Notes under the pieces: model-generated | Databases searched by the model: none | What the model was told of the DNA's origin: nothing | Seen by the model: only the letters and a program-made list of their open reading frames with translations | Translations under genes and position numbers: made by a program | Origin: UBA7672 sp035548775 | Lineage (GTDB): Bacteria; Pseudomonadota; Alphaproteobacteria; Caulobacterales; Hyphomonadaceae | Reading direction: 5' to 3' | Length of the DNA stretch: 16,838 nt | NCBI GenBank assembly: GCA_035548775.1 | Contig: DASZSI010000060.1 | Location: forward strand, 1-16,838 | In this document: positions 1 to 6,791 of the stretch, piece after piece | Layout: every line of letters starts with the position of its first letter | How positions within the stretch are numbered: position 1 is the first letter of the stretch

Positions 1-542
1 ACGGCGCCATTGTGGTCGTCGCCGCCGGCAACTCGCGCGTCGACGCCAAATACTTTGCACCCGGCGGCTGTGAGAACGTGATCTCTGTGGCGGCGGGCGA
101 CGCAAGGGGCATCCTCGCGCCCTACTCCAACTTCGGGCCCAATGTGTCGATCATGGCTCCTGGAGGCGACATGACGCGCGACGACGACCATGATGGACGT
201 CCCGACGGCATCCTCTCCACCAAATACTCGACCGACTGCTACGATCCGGCGAACCCGGGAACCCAGGTAGCCCAGTGCTACTATTCCTACGAGAACGGCA
301 CCTCGATGGCGGCGCCTCACGTCACGGCGGCGCTGGCCCTTCTCAAGGCGAAGTTCCCGAGCGCGCTGCCGTCTGACCTGAAAAGCAAGCTGATGGCCGC
401 CTCGACCCCGCGGACTGCGTTGCAATGTTCCGGCAAATGCTCAAGTTATCCAGGAACAACGCCGATTCCGGGCTCGGACGGCATGTGTTTGCGGGAGTGC
501 GGGGGCAAAATGCTCAATCTGGCGAACGCACCGCTGCAATAG
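1..542 (+). CDS. Subtilisin-like S8 serine protease, C-terminal part (5' end outside window)
   Basis: This is the C-terminal part of a secreted subtilase; the reading frame is open at the left edge (first full codon at 3). Two of the four functional residues are visible: the oxyanion-hole Asn in VVVAAGN at the very start, and the nucleophile Ser in GTSMAAPH at about 300-325. The Asp and His of the triad lie upstream of the window. A DDDHDGRPDG stretch (about 181-210) looks like an acidic calcium-binding loop. The C-terminus has four cysteines in two CxxxC pairs and ends with LNLANAPL, which matches the point where S8 catalytic domains normally stop, so no extra C-terminal domain follows. The next gene encodes a propeptide-like protein, which may be its partner. 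The family assignment is firm. Whether the protease carries its own propeptide cannot be seen. Confidence 0.93.
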   Translation, partial: GAIVVVAAGNSRVDAKYFAPGGCENVISVAAGDARGILAPYSNFGPNVSIMAPGGDMTRDDDHDGRPDGILSTKYSTDCYDPANPGTQVAQCYYSYENGTSMAAPHVTAALALLKAKFPSALPSDLKSKLMAASTPRTALQCSGKCSSYPGTTPIPGSDGMCLRECGGKMLNLANAPLQ

Positions 543-650
543 GCGTTTAGGTTCCAGGAGACTGGGGCAAATGGGGGACTGTGCTGCTTGTCGGCGTACC
601 CGGAGGGGTCGCCCTGATCTTGCGGCTCCGTCCGGAGGAGGAAGGGAGAC

Positions 651-1232
651 ATGGTCGTGAGCGACGCGGAACAAGCGCCTCCGGGCGCAACCCGCCTCCG
701 GCAAGCTGCGCCGGCCGCAGCCGCCCTGGCGATCGTCGCCGCTGTTACCGGCGCCTCGCTGCTGGCGCAGCAACCCGGAAAGCAGCCCGAGCCCCTGTCA
801 GCAGCGACGCAACTCCTGCCCGACCAACTGCCCGCCTCAACGGCCCCAGCGCAGCCCCCAGGCGGCAACGGCCTGGTGCAGCCGCAGTTCGACCAGGCTC
901 AAGGATCCGGTGGAACCTTGCAGCAAGGCATCGAGATCGTCGTGAAGTTCAAGGACGACAGGAAGGTCAAGGACATCGTCGATGCGTTCTGGAAGGACCA
1001 GCCCGCGGCGCGCGCGAAGTTCGATGCATTCAAGCAGGGCCGGCCTGAGTTCGCCAATCTCAAGCTGGCCCGCGTGACATACTCCAACGAGCTGGTCCTG
1101 GCGCCGGAAGGCGCCCCCGTGCCGCCGGCGCAGCGCATGTCGGCCGCCCGCGACCTGGTCGCCAAGCTGAAAGGCGCGGCCGATATTTCCTACGCCGAAC
1201 CGAACATGGTCGCGCAGCCTGGAGGACAATGA
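651..1232 (+). CDS. Membrane-anchored protein resembling a stand-alone subtilase propeptide (I9-like)
   Basis: The protein has 193 residues. A basic N-terminus is followed by one hydrophobic segment (about residues 18-40, Ala/Val/Leu-rich), then a Pro/Gln-rich linker (about 41-90). A folded part of about 100 residues follows, beginning with IEIVVKFKDD and ending ISYAEPNMVAQPG. That ending is the classic close of subtilisin propeptides (inhibitor I9 family, V-x-YxEPN), where the mature protease would normally begin. Here the gene stops instead. The protease lies immediately upstream in the same direction, so a role as a separate chaperone or inhibitor of that protease is a reasonable inference. 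The start is supported by a strong purine-rich RBS (GGAGGAGGAAGGGAG) just before the ATG. The 3' end overlaps the next start as ATGA. An orphan propeptide-like domain with another role is possible. Confidence 0.7.
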   Translation: MVVSDAEQAPPGATRLRQAAPAAAALAIVAAVTGASLLAQQPGKQPEPLSAATQLLPDQLPASTAPAQPPGGNGLVQPQFDQAQGSGGTLQQGIEIVVKFKDDRKVKDIVDAFWKDQPAARAKFDAFKQGRPEFANLKLARVTYSNELVLAPEGAPVPPAQRMSAARDLVAKLKGAADISYAEPNMVAQPGGQ

Positions 1233-1852
1233 TGAGAGTTTTGGTTCTGGCCAGCATGATCGTTCTCGTCGCCGCCTGCACCAAGGAAGGCGCCGGACCG
1301 ACGGATCCCTCGCAGGCGAAAACATCGGCGCCTCCGGCTGCGGCGGCCAACGTGCAGGTCGCCTCCGCGCCGCAGCAGGCGGGCGGCGCGCCTCCCATCA
1401 GCGCCGACATCAACTGGGACGCAGCCCGCGCCGACAAGGCCAAGGCGCCGGCAAGTGCAGCCGCCACGATCCAGTCGGTCGGCAGCGGAGAGCCTTCGCC
1501 TGTTCCCATGTTGCTGCCGTCGGGCGTCGTCCAGATTCAGAGCGCCGACGACCGCCCGACGCCGCCTGTCGTCACCAAGGACGGGTATTTTGCGACCTAT
1601 CACCTGCCGAAGTACGACGCGATCGTGAACGGCTCGGCCACCTCCTACTCCGGCGGCCAGAAAGCCACCGGCGACAAGGAGAAGATGAAGTTCACGACCG
1701 GTGAAGCCGGCGCATCGCTCGCCTTCTCCCGCTACGGCGCGGATTATCTCATCGAGTTCGAATGCCGCCAGGTCGATGGCGCCAACACCTGTGTCACCGA
1801 GCAGGAGGCGAAGGATTTCGCCGACAGCCTGTTCGTGGCGCAGACAAGATAG
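1229..1852 (+). CDS. Putative lipoprotein of unknown function
   Basis: The product is 207 residues. The N-terminus is a lipoprotein signal peptide: a short hydrophobic stretch ending in LVAAC, with the lipidated Cys at residue 17 followed by Thr-Lys. The mature protein begins with a low-complexity Ala/Pro/Gln region (to about residue 100). A more structured C-terminal half then ends with a possible disulfide pair, C179 and C188. I do not recognise the fold. The start overlaps the stop of the propeptide-like gene (ATGA), so the two are probably translationally coupled and act in the same envelope process. A second ATG follows directly and could equally be the start (206 residues). Confidence 0.75.
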   Translation: MMRVLVLASMIVLVAACTKEGAGPTDPSQAKTSAPPAAAANVQVASAPQQAGGAPPISADINWDAARADKAKAPASAAATIQSVGSGEPSPVPMLLPSGVVQIQSADDRPTPPVVTKDGYFATYHLPKYDAIVNGSATSYSGGQKATGDKEKMKFTTGEAGASLAFSRYGADYLIEFECRQVDGANTCVTEQEAKDFADSLFVAQTR

Positions 1853-1918
1853 GGTCACCGGTCGAACCTAAGACGCCTGCTCAAGGGGCTGGCTCGGAGT
1901 AGTAGTGGGGAGAAGCAG

Positions 1919-3118
1919 ATGAAGCTCACTTCCATGCGTACCACGGCGATCGCCTGCATTGGCGCGGTTTCGCTTGCGGCCTGCGATGCGGGCAATGTCA
2001 TGCTTTGGCCCTGGGTCGACATCGCGGCCAAGGATGATGCGAAGGCGGCAGAAACCGATCCCAACGCCCCGCCGCCGCCTCCGCCCCTGGTGGCCGTCGA
2101 TCCGCTCGATCCGAGCAAGGTGTCCGACGCGAATGCGGGAGCGGTGCCCAATCCCCATGCCAACACGGGCGCGCCCGACGCGGGCACGCCGTTCGAGGAC
2201 AAGCCGGAGAACAAGGCGATCCCGGTCAGCGACACCACGCCGCCGGTGAGCGCGGAAACCGGCAAGCCGGTGCCGGCGCTGCCGCCTGCGACGGAAGGCC
2301 CGTCCGGTCCCAATGCCGAGCCTTCGGCGCCGACAACGCCTGCCGCTCCGCCTGCGACGACGCCGGCAAGTCCTGCCCCCTCACCCTCTACTCCTGCGAC
2401 GCCGGCGGCGAAGGCAAGCTTCTACTATTTCCGGCCGGGCAATCTCGAACCCGGCAGTGGCCTGGGCGCCGGGGAGGCCGTCGAGAACGCCATCACCGTC
2501 CAGGACATGATGTTCCCGATCAAGGACGCCCCTGCCTACCCGCAAAGCCAGGTCTATCGCTATGGCGGCGGCGTGAAGGGCGGCGACCAGTGCGACAAGC
2601 GCAACTTCTCCGCCCCTTGGCGCGACAATTTCTGCGAGACGCGCTCGACGGGCGATACCACCTTCTGCAAGGCCAAGGCGCACCTTGGCCAGGATATCCG
2701 CGTCGGCACGCCTGAGGGCTGCGCCTCCGAGGTGAAAACGAAAGCCGCCGACCGGTCTCGCTACGAGATCGTGGCGGTGGAGGATGGCATCATCTCCAAC
2801 GTCGGCAGCTATTCGATCTCGCTGCGCGCGGACTCGGGCGGCCGGATCTATCGCTACCTCCATCTCAACATGAAGAAGCTGAAGGTCGCGACCGGCCAGC
2901 ACGTGAAAAAGGGCGACGTCGTCGGCTATGTGTCGAACGATTTCGGCGGCACGCCCACCACCCTGCACCTGCATTTCGAGATCAGGATGAACACGGCGGA
3001 GAATGGCTGGCAGTACGCCCCGCCCTACACGTCCCTGTTGGCGGCCTATCAGCGGCGCGAAAACAACAAGGGTGAAATGGTCGCGGACAATTTCGTGGTG
3101 GCCAGCGCGCCGAAATAG
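1919..3118 (+). CDS. M23 (LytM/lysostaphin-type) metallopeptidase lipoprotein
   Basis: The protein has 399 residues. The lipoprotein signal ends in SLAAC, with the lipidated Cys at residue 22. It is followed by a long disordered Pro/Ala/Thr-rich linker (about 45-165) that could span the periplasm. The C-terminal M23 domain (about 205-378) keeps all zinc-site motifs: HLGQD (H255, D259), H315 in YLHL, and the HLH pair H350/H352 in LHLHFEI. It therefore should be an active peptidoglycan endopeptidase, not a degenerate LytM activator. Four cysteines (225, 239, 250, 268) just before and inside the domain may form disulfides. The RBS GGGGAGAAG precedes the ATG. It sits 66 bp after the coupled lipoprotein gene in the same direction. 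The family is certain; the substrate (cross-linked stem peptides) is inferred from the family. Confidence 0.93.
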   Translation: MKLTSMRTTAIACIGAVSLAACDAGNVMLWPWVDIAAKDDAKAAETDPNAPPPPPPLVAVDPLDPSKVSDANAGAVPNPHANTGAPDAGTPFEDKPENKAIPVSDTTPPVSAETGKPVPALPPATEGPSGPNAEPSAPTTPAAPPATTPASPAPSPSTPATPAAKASFYYFRPGNLEPGSGLGAGEAVENAITVQDMMFPIKDAPAYPQSQVYRYGGGVKGGDQCDKRNFSAPWRDNFCETRSTGDTTFCKAKAHLGQDIRVGTPEGCASEVKTKAADRSRYEIVAVEDGIISNVGSYSISLRADSGGRIYRYLHLNMKKLKVATGQHVKKGDVVGYVSNDFGGTPTTLHLHFEIRMNTAENGWQYAPPYTSLLAAYQRRENNKGEMVADNFVVASAPK

Positions 3119-3131
3119 GCTTGGAGCAGCA

Positions 3132-3368
3132 ATGAAGATCGCCCTCGCCGACAACCGCCGGGCGCGGCTGGTCGGCCATCTGCAGAAGCTGTTCAAGGCA
3201 GAGTTCGACGAGACGCTGAGTGATTATCGCGCCGGACAGGTGATCGACCTGATGCTGAAGACGCTGGGGCCTGCGGTCTACAATCAGGCCGTTCAGGACG
3301 TGCGGGCGCACATGCAGGCCAAGCTCGACGACCTCGAAGGCGAAGTATTCATCGACGGCGACATCTGA
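3132..3368 (+). CDS. Small DUF2164-like protein
   Basis: This 78-residue cytoplasmic protein starts 13 bp after the M23 gene and is probably in the same transcript. The sequence pattern resembles the DUF2164 family: a helical N-terminus with basic residues, then a core containing DLMLKTLGPAVYNQAV, and an acidic C-terminus. There is no signal peptide or TM segment. The ATG at 3132 has GGAGC upstream at good spacing. A longer reading of the same frame, from inside the M23 gene, would give a proline/arginine-rich out-of-frame shadow, so the short start is preferred. Function is unknown for the family. Confidence 0.82.
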   Translation: MKIALADNRRARLVGHLQKLFKAEFDETLSDYRAGQVIDLMLKTLGPAVYNQAVQDVRAHMQAKLDDLEGEVFIDGDI

Positions 3369-3406
3369 CTTTCATCGCCCGCGCGAATGCCAAGCGATCT
3401 CCGAAG

Positions 3407-3426
3407 CCGCAGCGTAAGGGCTGCGG
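3407..3426 (+). terminator. Hairpin after the DUF2164 gene, possible terminator
   Basis: A perfect 7-bp inverted repeat (CCGCAGC ... GCTGCGG) with a 6-nt loop lies 39 bp after the stop codon. It is followed by TCCTCTGCTT, which is pyrimidine-rich but not a true T-run, so termination may be partial. It would separate the envelope block from the sensor/TIR genes. Confidence 0.4.
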
Positions 3427-3434
3427 TCCTCTGC

Positions 3435-3440
3435 TTGACA
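3435..3440 (+). promoter_or_regulatory. Possible -35 element before the heme-sensor gene
   Basis: A perfect TTGACA hexamer sits 77 bp upstream of the sensor ATG, just after the hairpin. No convincing -10 box is visible at 16-18 bp (the sequence there is CGACAA), so this is only a hint of a promoter for the sensor/TIR pair. Confidence 0.25.
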
Positions 3441-3483
3441 TGTGACAATCCTTCCTCCGACAAGGATGCGGGGACGATGAGAA

Positions 3484-3502
3484 GCGCCGGATCTGCCGGC
3501 GC
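3484..3502 (+). other. Hairpin in the leader of the heme-sensor gene
   Basis: A perfect 7-bp inverted repeat (GCGCCGG / CCGGCGC, 5-nt loop) ends 14 bp before the ATG at 3517, directly next to the GGCGGGG ribosome-binding region. It could modulate translation initiation. No T-run follows, so it is not an obvious terminator. Confidence 0.4.
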
Positions 3503-3516
3503 CAAACGGCGGGGCG

Positions 3517-4392
3517 ATGGGACTTCGAACCAAGCTCAACATGTTGCTAGTCCTGGTCGCCCTTCTGGGCGCGGCGGCGTTCGCGGCTGTGTCCGCGCCC
3601 TTCTTGCAGAAGCTGGCGAAGGATGAGGTGATCCAGTCCTCGCGGATCATGATGGAAGCCGCCGTCGGCGCCCGCACCTACACCTCGCAACAGGTGGCGC
3701 CGCTGGTCGAGACGGACATGGCGACCACCTTTCATCCGCAAGCTGTATCGGCCTACGCGGCTACAAAGTCTTTCGCGGCCCTGCACGCGAAATTCCCTGA
3801 CTATTCCTATCGCGAGGTGGCGCTGAACCCGACCAATCTCGAAGACCGGCCCGCCGATTGGGAAGCCGACATCGTCCAGTACTTCCGCGCCAACCCGACG
3901 GCGGCGGAGGAAATCCATGAACGCTCGACCGTTCGAGGCCCGGTGCTGAACCTTGCCCTGCCGATTACGGTCAAGCAGCCCTGCCTCGTGTGCCATGACA
4001 CGCCGCAGGCCGCGCCCGCATCGATGACGGCGGCCTATGGCGCGCAGAACGGCTTCGGCTGGAAACTCAATGAAATCGTTGGCGCGCAGATCCTGACCGT
4101 GCCGATGAGTGTCGCTTACGACCGCGCGATGCAGATCGGCCTGCTTTTCCTGGCGCTCTATGTCGGCGTATTCGTATTGCTCGCCATCGTGCTCAACCTC
4201 AGCCTTGGCGCAATGGTGATCGGCCCGGTGATGAAGATGGCGCGCGTCGCCGAGGATGTGAGTCTCGGAAAGATGGACGCGCCGGAGTATGTTCGGAAGG
4301 GCAAGGACCAGATCGCCGTTCTCAGCGCCTCGTTCAACCGCATGCGGCGGAGCCTCGAGGAAGCGTTGCGCATGCTTTCTGGCTCCCGCTGA
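3517..4392 (+). CDS. Tll0287-like (DUF3365) c-heme sensor with HAMP domain and no output domain
   Basis: The protein has 291 residues. TM1 spans about residues 8-26. The periplasmic domain (about 27-204) contains the family hallmark NPTNLEDRPADWE and a heme-attachment motif CLVCH (C156, C159, H160). TM2 is at about 205-232, and a HAMP linker (about 233-287) contains GPVMKMARVAEDVSLG and ends in a short coiled-coil-like helix. The protein stops there: no kinase, cyclase, GGDEF or methyl-accepting domain follows. Tll0287-like domains are c-type-heme sensor domains in many bacterial receptors. The start has GGCGGGG close to the ATG, and no better start is seen upstream. The TIR gene begins 11 bp later, so the two are almost certainly cotranscribed. 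Redox or ligand sensing is inferred from the family. Confidence 0.88.
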   Translation: MGLRTKLNMLLVLVALLGAAAFAAVSAPFLQKLAKDEVIQSSRIMMEAAVGARTYTSQQVAPLVETDMATTFHPQAVSAYAATKSFAALHAKFPDYSYREVALNPTNLEDRPADWEADIVQYFRANPTAAEEIHERSTVRGPVLNLALPITVKQPCLVCHDTPQAAPASMTAAYGAQNGFGWKLNEIVGAQILTVPMSVAYDRAMQIGLLFLALYVGVFVLLAIVLNLSLGAMVIGPVMKMARVAEDVSLGKMDAPEYVRKGKDQIAVLSASFNRMRRSLEEALRMLSGSR

Positions 4393-4403
4393 AGTGATCC
4401 GCC

Positions 4404-5060
4404 TTGAGCACGCTGTTCCTCAGTTATTCGCGATCGGACCAGGATGTGGCGCTGCGTTACGCCAACGATCTCAAGGCATGGGGTATTTCGGTCTGGGTCG
4501 ACCAACTCGATATCCATCCCAGCCAACGATGGGACCGCACGACCGAGGCCGCGCTTCGCGGCGCGCAGGGTCTTTTGCTCATCATGTCCGCGCGCTCGCT
4601 GGCGTCGGAGAATGTGGCTGACGAAATCGGACTCGCGCTGGAAGGAAAAAAACTCCTCATCCCGGTGATGATCGAGCCGTGCACCCCGCCCATGCGCATC
4701 TCTCGCCTGCAATTCATCGATGGGACGCGGGACTATGGCGCCGCCCTCGATCGTTGTAAGGCCGCTATTGCTGCTGCCGGTCTTGCGCCTTCGGACGCTG
4801 CATCATCAGCCCCGGCCGTTCCCACGCCGCGAGATTCGCCAGGCTCTGCGCCCACTGAACCGTCCTACGCGCCAGCCCTGATCGAAGACCTGAGCCAGCG
4901 CCTCACCGTCCTGATCGGTCCGATCGCCCCGCATCTGGTCGAACGGGAAAGACAGGCCGCCTCAAGCCCCGCAGACCTGGTCCGCCGCCTGGCTGAACGC
5001 ATCCCGCAAGCCGGAGACCGCGAAGCTTTCCTGGCCCGGTTTCGAAACCTGAGCGTCTAG
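4404..5060 (+). CDS. TIR-domain protein with a C-terminal signalling module
   Basis: The protein has 218 residues. The N-terminal TIR domain (about 1-125) starts with LFLSYSRSDQD and continues through GISVWVDQLDI and a WD motif at 43-44. It includes SARSLAS followed by ADEIGLAL, where E74 sits at the place of the catalytic Glu of NAD-cleaving TIR enzymes. A Pro/Ser/Ala linker (about 128-155) leads to a 60-residue C-terminal segment. That segment contains LTVLIGPIAPHLVERE and RIPQAGDREAFLARF, a pattern I associate with the C-terminal tail of some bacterial kinases and cyclases. The start must be TTG at 4404, because an in-frame TGA lies 9 bp upstream and the TIR fold begins at once; GAAG gives a weak RBS. 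It lies 11 bp after the heme sensor. NADase activity and coupling to the sensor are inferences. Confidence 0.9.
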   Translation: MSTLFLSYSRSDQDVALRYANDLKAWGISVWVDQLDIHPSQRWDRTTEAALRGAQGLLLIMSARSLASENVADEIGLALEGKKLLIPVMIEPCTPPMRISRLQFIDGTRDYGAALDRCKAAIAAAGLAPSDAASSAPAVPTPRDSPGSAPTEPSYAPALIEDLSQRLTVLIGPIAPHLVERERQAASSPADLVRRLAERIPQAGDREAFLARFRNLSV

Positions 5061-5126
5061 CGCGATCCGACTTCCCCCACGGCGCTTATCGTGCTTGGAA
5101 GCGCGCAGGACAGTTTGGAGATCGAC

Positions 5127-5837
5127 ATGGCGCAGCTTGCGCTGGTGCGGCACGGTCAGAGCCAGTGGAACCTCGAAGACCGCTTCACCGGCTGGTGGGA
5201 TGTCGATCTCACTCCGGCGGGCGAGGAGGAAGCCCGCAATGCCGGCCGGCTGCTCAAGGCTTCCGGCGTCGAGTTCAACCGCTGCTATGCCAGCGTCCAG
5301 AAACGCGCCATCCGCACGCTCAACCTTGCCCTGGAACAGATGGACCGGGTCTGGCTTCCCGTCACCAAGGACTATCGTCTCAACGAGCGCCACTATGGCG
5401 GCCTCACCGGGCTCAACAAGAAGGAAACGGCGGCCAAGCACGGCGATGACCAGGTGAAGATCTGGCGGCGTTCGTTCGATATTCCTCCCCCCGATCTCGA
5501 GCCGGGCGGCGAGTTCGATCTGGCGAAGGACCCCCGCTACAAGGGCATCGACATCCCGAAGACGGAAAGCCTCAAGATCACGCTGACGCGCGTGCTGCCC
5601 TATTGGGAGAGCGAGATCGCGCCCAAGCTGAAGGCGGGCGAGAACATTCTCATTGCGGCGCACGGCAACAGCTTGCGCGCGATCGTGAAGCACCTGTTCC
5701 GTGTGCCGGACTCGGAGATCACCGAGGTTGAAATCCCGACCGGCGATCCCCTCCTGATCGATCTGGACCAGAATCTCAAAGTCCGTTCGGCTCGCTATCT
5801 CGATCCCGCGCGGGCGAAGCCGCTGCCGAAAACATGA
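5127..5837 (+). CDS. gpmA: 2,3-bisphosphoglycerate-dependent phosphoglycerate mutase
   Basis: The enzyme interconverts 3-phosphoglycerate and 2-phosphoglycerate in glycolysis and gluconeogenesis. It has 236 residues. The phosphohistidine motif LVRHGQSQWN is at residues 6-15 (H9 is the phosphorylated residue). The usual FTGWWDVDLT follows, R60 lies in VQKRAIRT, E87 in RLNERHYGGLTG, and the second catalytic His, H179, in AAHGNSLRA. The ATG at 5127 has TTGGAG at good spacing. Its stop overlaps the start of the RibD-like gene (ATGA), implying cotranslation. It is slightly shorter than the 250-residue E. coli enzyme but keeps the C-terminal segment. Confidence 0.97.
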   Translation: MAQLALVRHGQSQWNLEDRFTGWWDVDLTPAGEEEARNAGRLLKASGVEFNRCYASVQKRAIRTLNLALEQMDRVWLPVTKDYRLNERHYGGLTGLNKKETAAKHGDDQVKIWRRSFDIPPPDLEPGGEFDLAKDPRYKGIDIPKTESLKITLTRVLPYWESEIAPKLKAGENILIAAHGNSLRAIVKHLFRVPDSEITEVEIPTGDPLLIDLDQNLKVRSARYLDPARAKPLPKT

Positions 5838-6487
5838 CGGCAAGCGCTCATCCTGTCGCCGGAGATGAGCGCTTCATGGCGCGGGCGCTGGAACTGGCGC
5901 GGGCGCAATTGGGAAGGGTGGCGCCCAATCCTTCCGTGGGCTGCGTTATTGTCAGCGAAGATGGTGCGGTCGTCGGCGAGGGCGCCACCGGACACGGCGG
6001 CCGGCCGCATGCCGAGGAAATCGCGCTCGCCCAAGCCGGCGACCTGGCTGATGACGCCACCGCCTATGTCAGCCTGGAACCGTGCAATGCGCGTTCGTCC
6101 GGCGCCCTCTCCTGCTCACAGCTCCTGATTGCGTCTGGCGTCTCGCGTGTGGTGATCGCGTGCGAGGACCCCCACGCGCTGGCTGCGCATGGAATATCCC
6201 GGTTGGGCGCGGCTGGCGTTCAAGTGATGCTGGGCGTGATGCGCAAGGAAGCCGAGGCGCTCAACTGCGGCTTCTTCAAGAAAGTCAGAACCGGCCGGCC
6301 CTGGCTGGCCATTGATGCCGATTCGTCGAGCTATGATTCCGAATTCGATCTTGCCCGGAATGAGACCTATGAGGCGGCTCTCGACCGACTGGCTGGCGCG
6401 GGACTCACCCGTCTTTACGTACGCCCCGGCACGCCGCTGGCCGCGCAGCTTTCCGCCCGCGGGCTTGTCGATGAAGATCGGACGTGA
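5834..6487 (+). CDS. RibD-like deaminase with collapsed reductase domain
   Basis: Residues 12-150 align with the pyrimidine-deaminase half of riboflavin enzyme RibD. They include PNPSVGCVIV, HAEE (H59 zinc ligand, E61 proton shuttle), LEPC (C84) and C94, so the zinc site is intact. The loop between C84 and C94 (NARSSGALS) is one residue longer than the usual 8-residue, GRT-containing loop and lacks its SHHGRTPP pattern. The second half should be a reductase of about 200 residues. Only its beginning (RPWLAIDADSSS, like RPYVTLKLAMSLDG) and a late piece (RLYVRPGTPLAAQLSARGLVDE) remain, about 65 residues in total. The length is 217 against about 360 for RibD. The start overlaps gpmA by 4 bp. The ORF is clean, so the protein is probably made. 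Substrate is uncertain. Confidence 0.8.
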   Translation: MTASAHPVAGDERFMARALELARAQLGRVAPNPSVGCVIVSEDGAVVGEGATGHGGRPHAEEIALAQAGDLADDATAYVSLEPCNARSSGALSCSQLLIASGVSRVVIACEDPHALAAHGISRLGAAGVQVMLGVMRKEAEALNCGFFKKVRTGRPWLAIDADSSSYDSEFDLARNETYEAALDRLAGAGLTRLYVRPGTPLAAQLSARGLVDEDRT

Positions 6488-6501
6488 CCTGCACAAATGA
6501 A

Positions 6502-6529
6502 AACGGGCCGACCGCATGGCCAGCCCGTT
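6502..6529 (-). terminator. Intrinsic terminator of the cold-shock gene
   Basis: Read on the minus strand, AACGGGCTGGCC pairs with GGTCGGCCCGTT around an ATGC loop, a 12-bp stem with two wobble pairs. It is followed by TTTCATTTG. It lies about 50 bp after the cold-shock stop codon. On the plus strand it also follows the RibD-like gene by 14 bp, so it may act in both directions, but the T-rich tail favours the minus strand. Confidence 0.65.
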
Positions 6530-6581
6530 CCAGAGTTTTGCGAGTGAGGCGGCGATCCGTCGAAAGCCGCTCTCGCCAGCG

Positions 6582-6791
6582 TTAGAGGGTCTGGAGCTGC
6601 GTCGCAGCCATCTTGCCCGAACGCTTGTCCTTTTCGAGCTCGAAGCTGACGCGCTGGCCTTCGGTGAGGCCGGCGAGCCCCGCGCGCTGAACGGCCGAGA
6701 TGTGCACGAACACATCGTTGCCGCCGGACTCAGGCTGAATGAAGCCGTAGCCCTTTTGCTCGTTGAACCACTTTACGGTGCCGGTAGCCAT
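6582..6791 (-). CDS. Cold-shock domain protein
   Basis: This 69-residue single CSD protein binds single-stranded nucleic acid and acts as an RNA chaperone. It starts MATGTVKWFNEQKGYGFIQP, has RNP1 as KGYGFIQP and RNP2 as VFVHIS, and has the usual length. Several such paralogs normally exist per genome, so a specific symbol is not assigned. There is no strong Shine-Dalgarno; the segment before the ATG is CTAGATCTAC. A long leader is likely (about 320 bp lie between this gene and ygfZ), as is common in cold-shock genes. A hairpin terminator follows the stop. Confidence 0.96.
   Translation of the reverse strand: MATGTVKWFNEQKGYGFIQPESGGNDVFVHISAVQRAGLAGLTEGQRVSFELEKDKRSGKMAATQLQTL

Noticed and set aside
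581..1048. Plus-strand frame with a hydrophobic start (LLVGVPGGVALILRLR) overlapping the propeptide-like gene
   Set aside because: It becomes a low-complexity Arg-rich shadow of the 651-1232 gene, and its GTG start has no good ribosome-binding site.
3003..3131. Upstream extension of the DUF2164-like frame into the M23 gene
   Set aside because: It is an out-of-frame, Arg/Pro-rich translation of the M23 gene; the ATG at 3132 has a better RBS.
4962..5843. Open frame of 293 codons on the minus strand across gpmA
   Set aside because: gpmA is unambiguous; the minus product has no motif.
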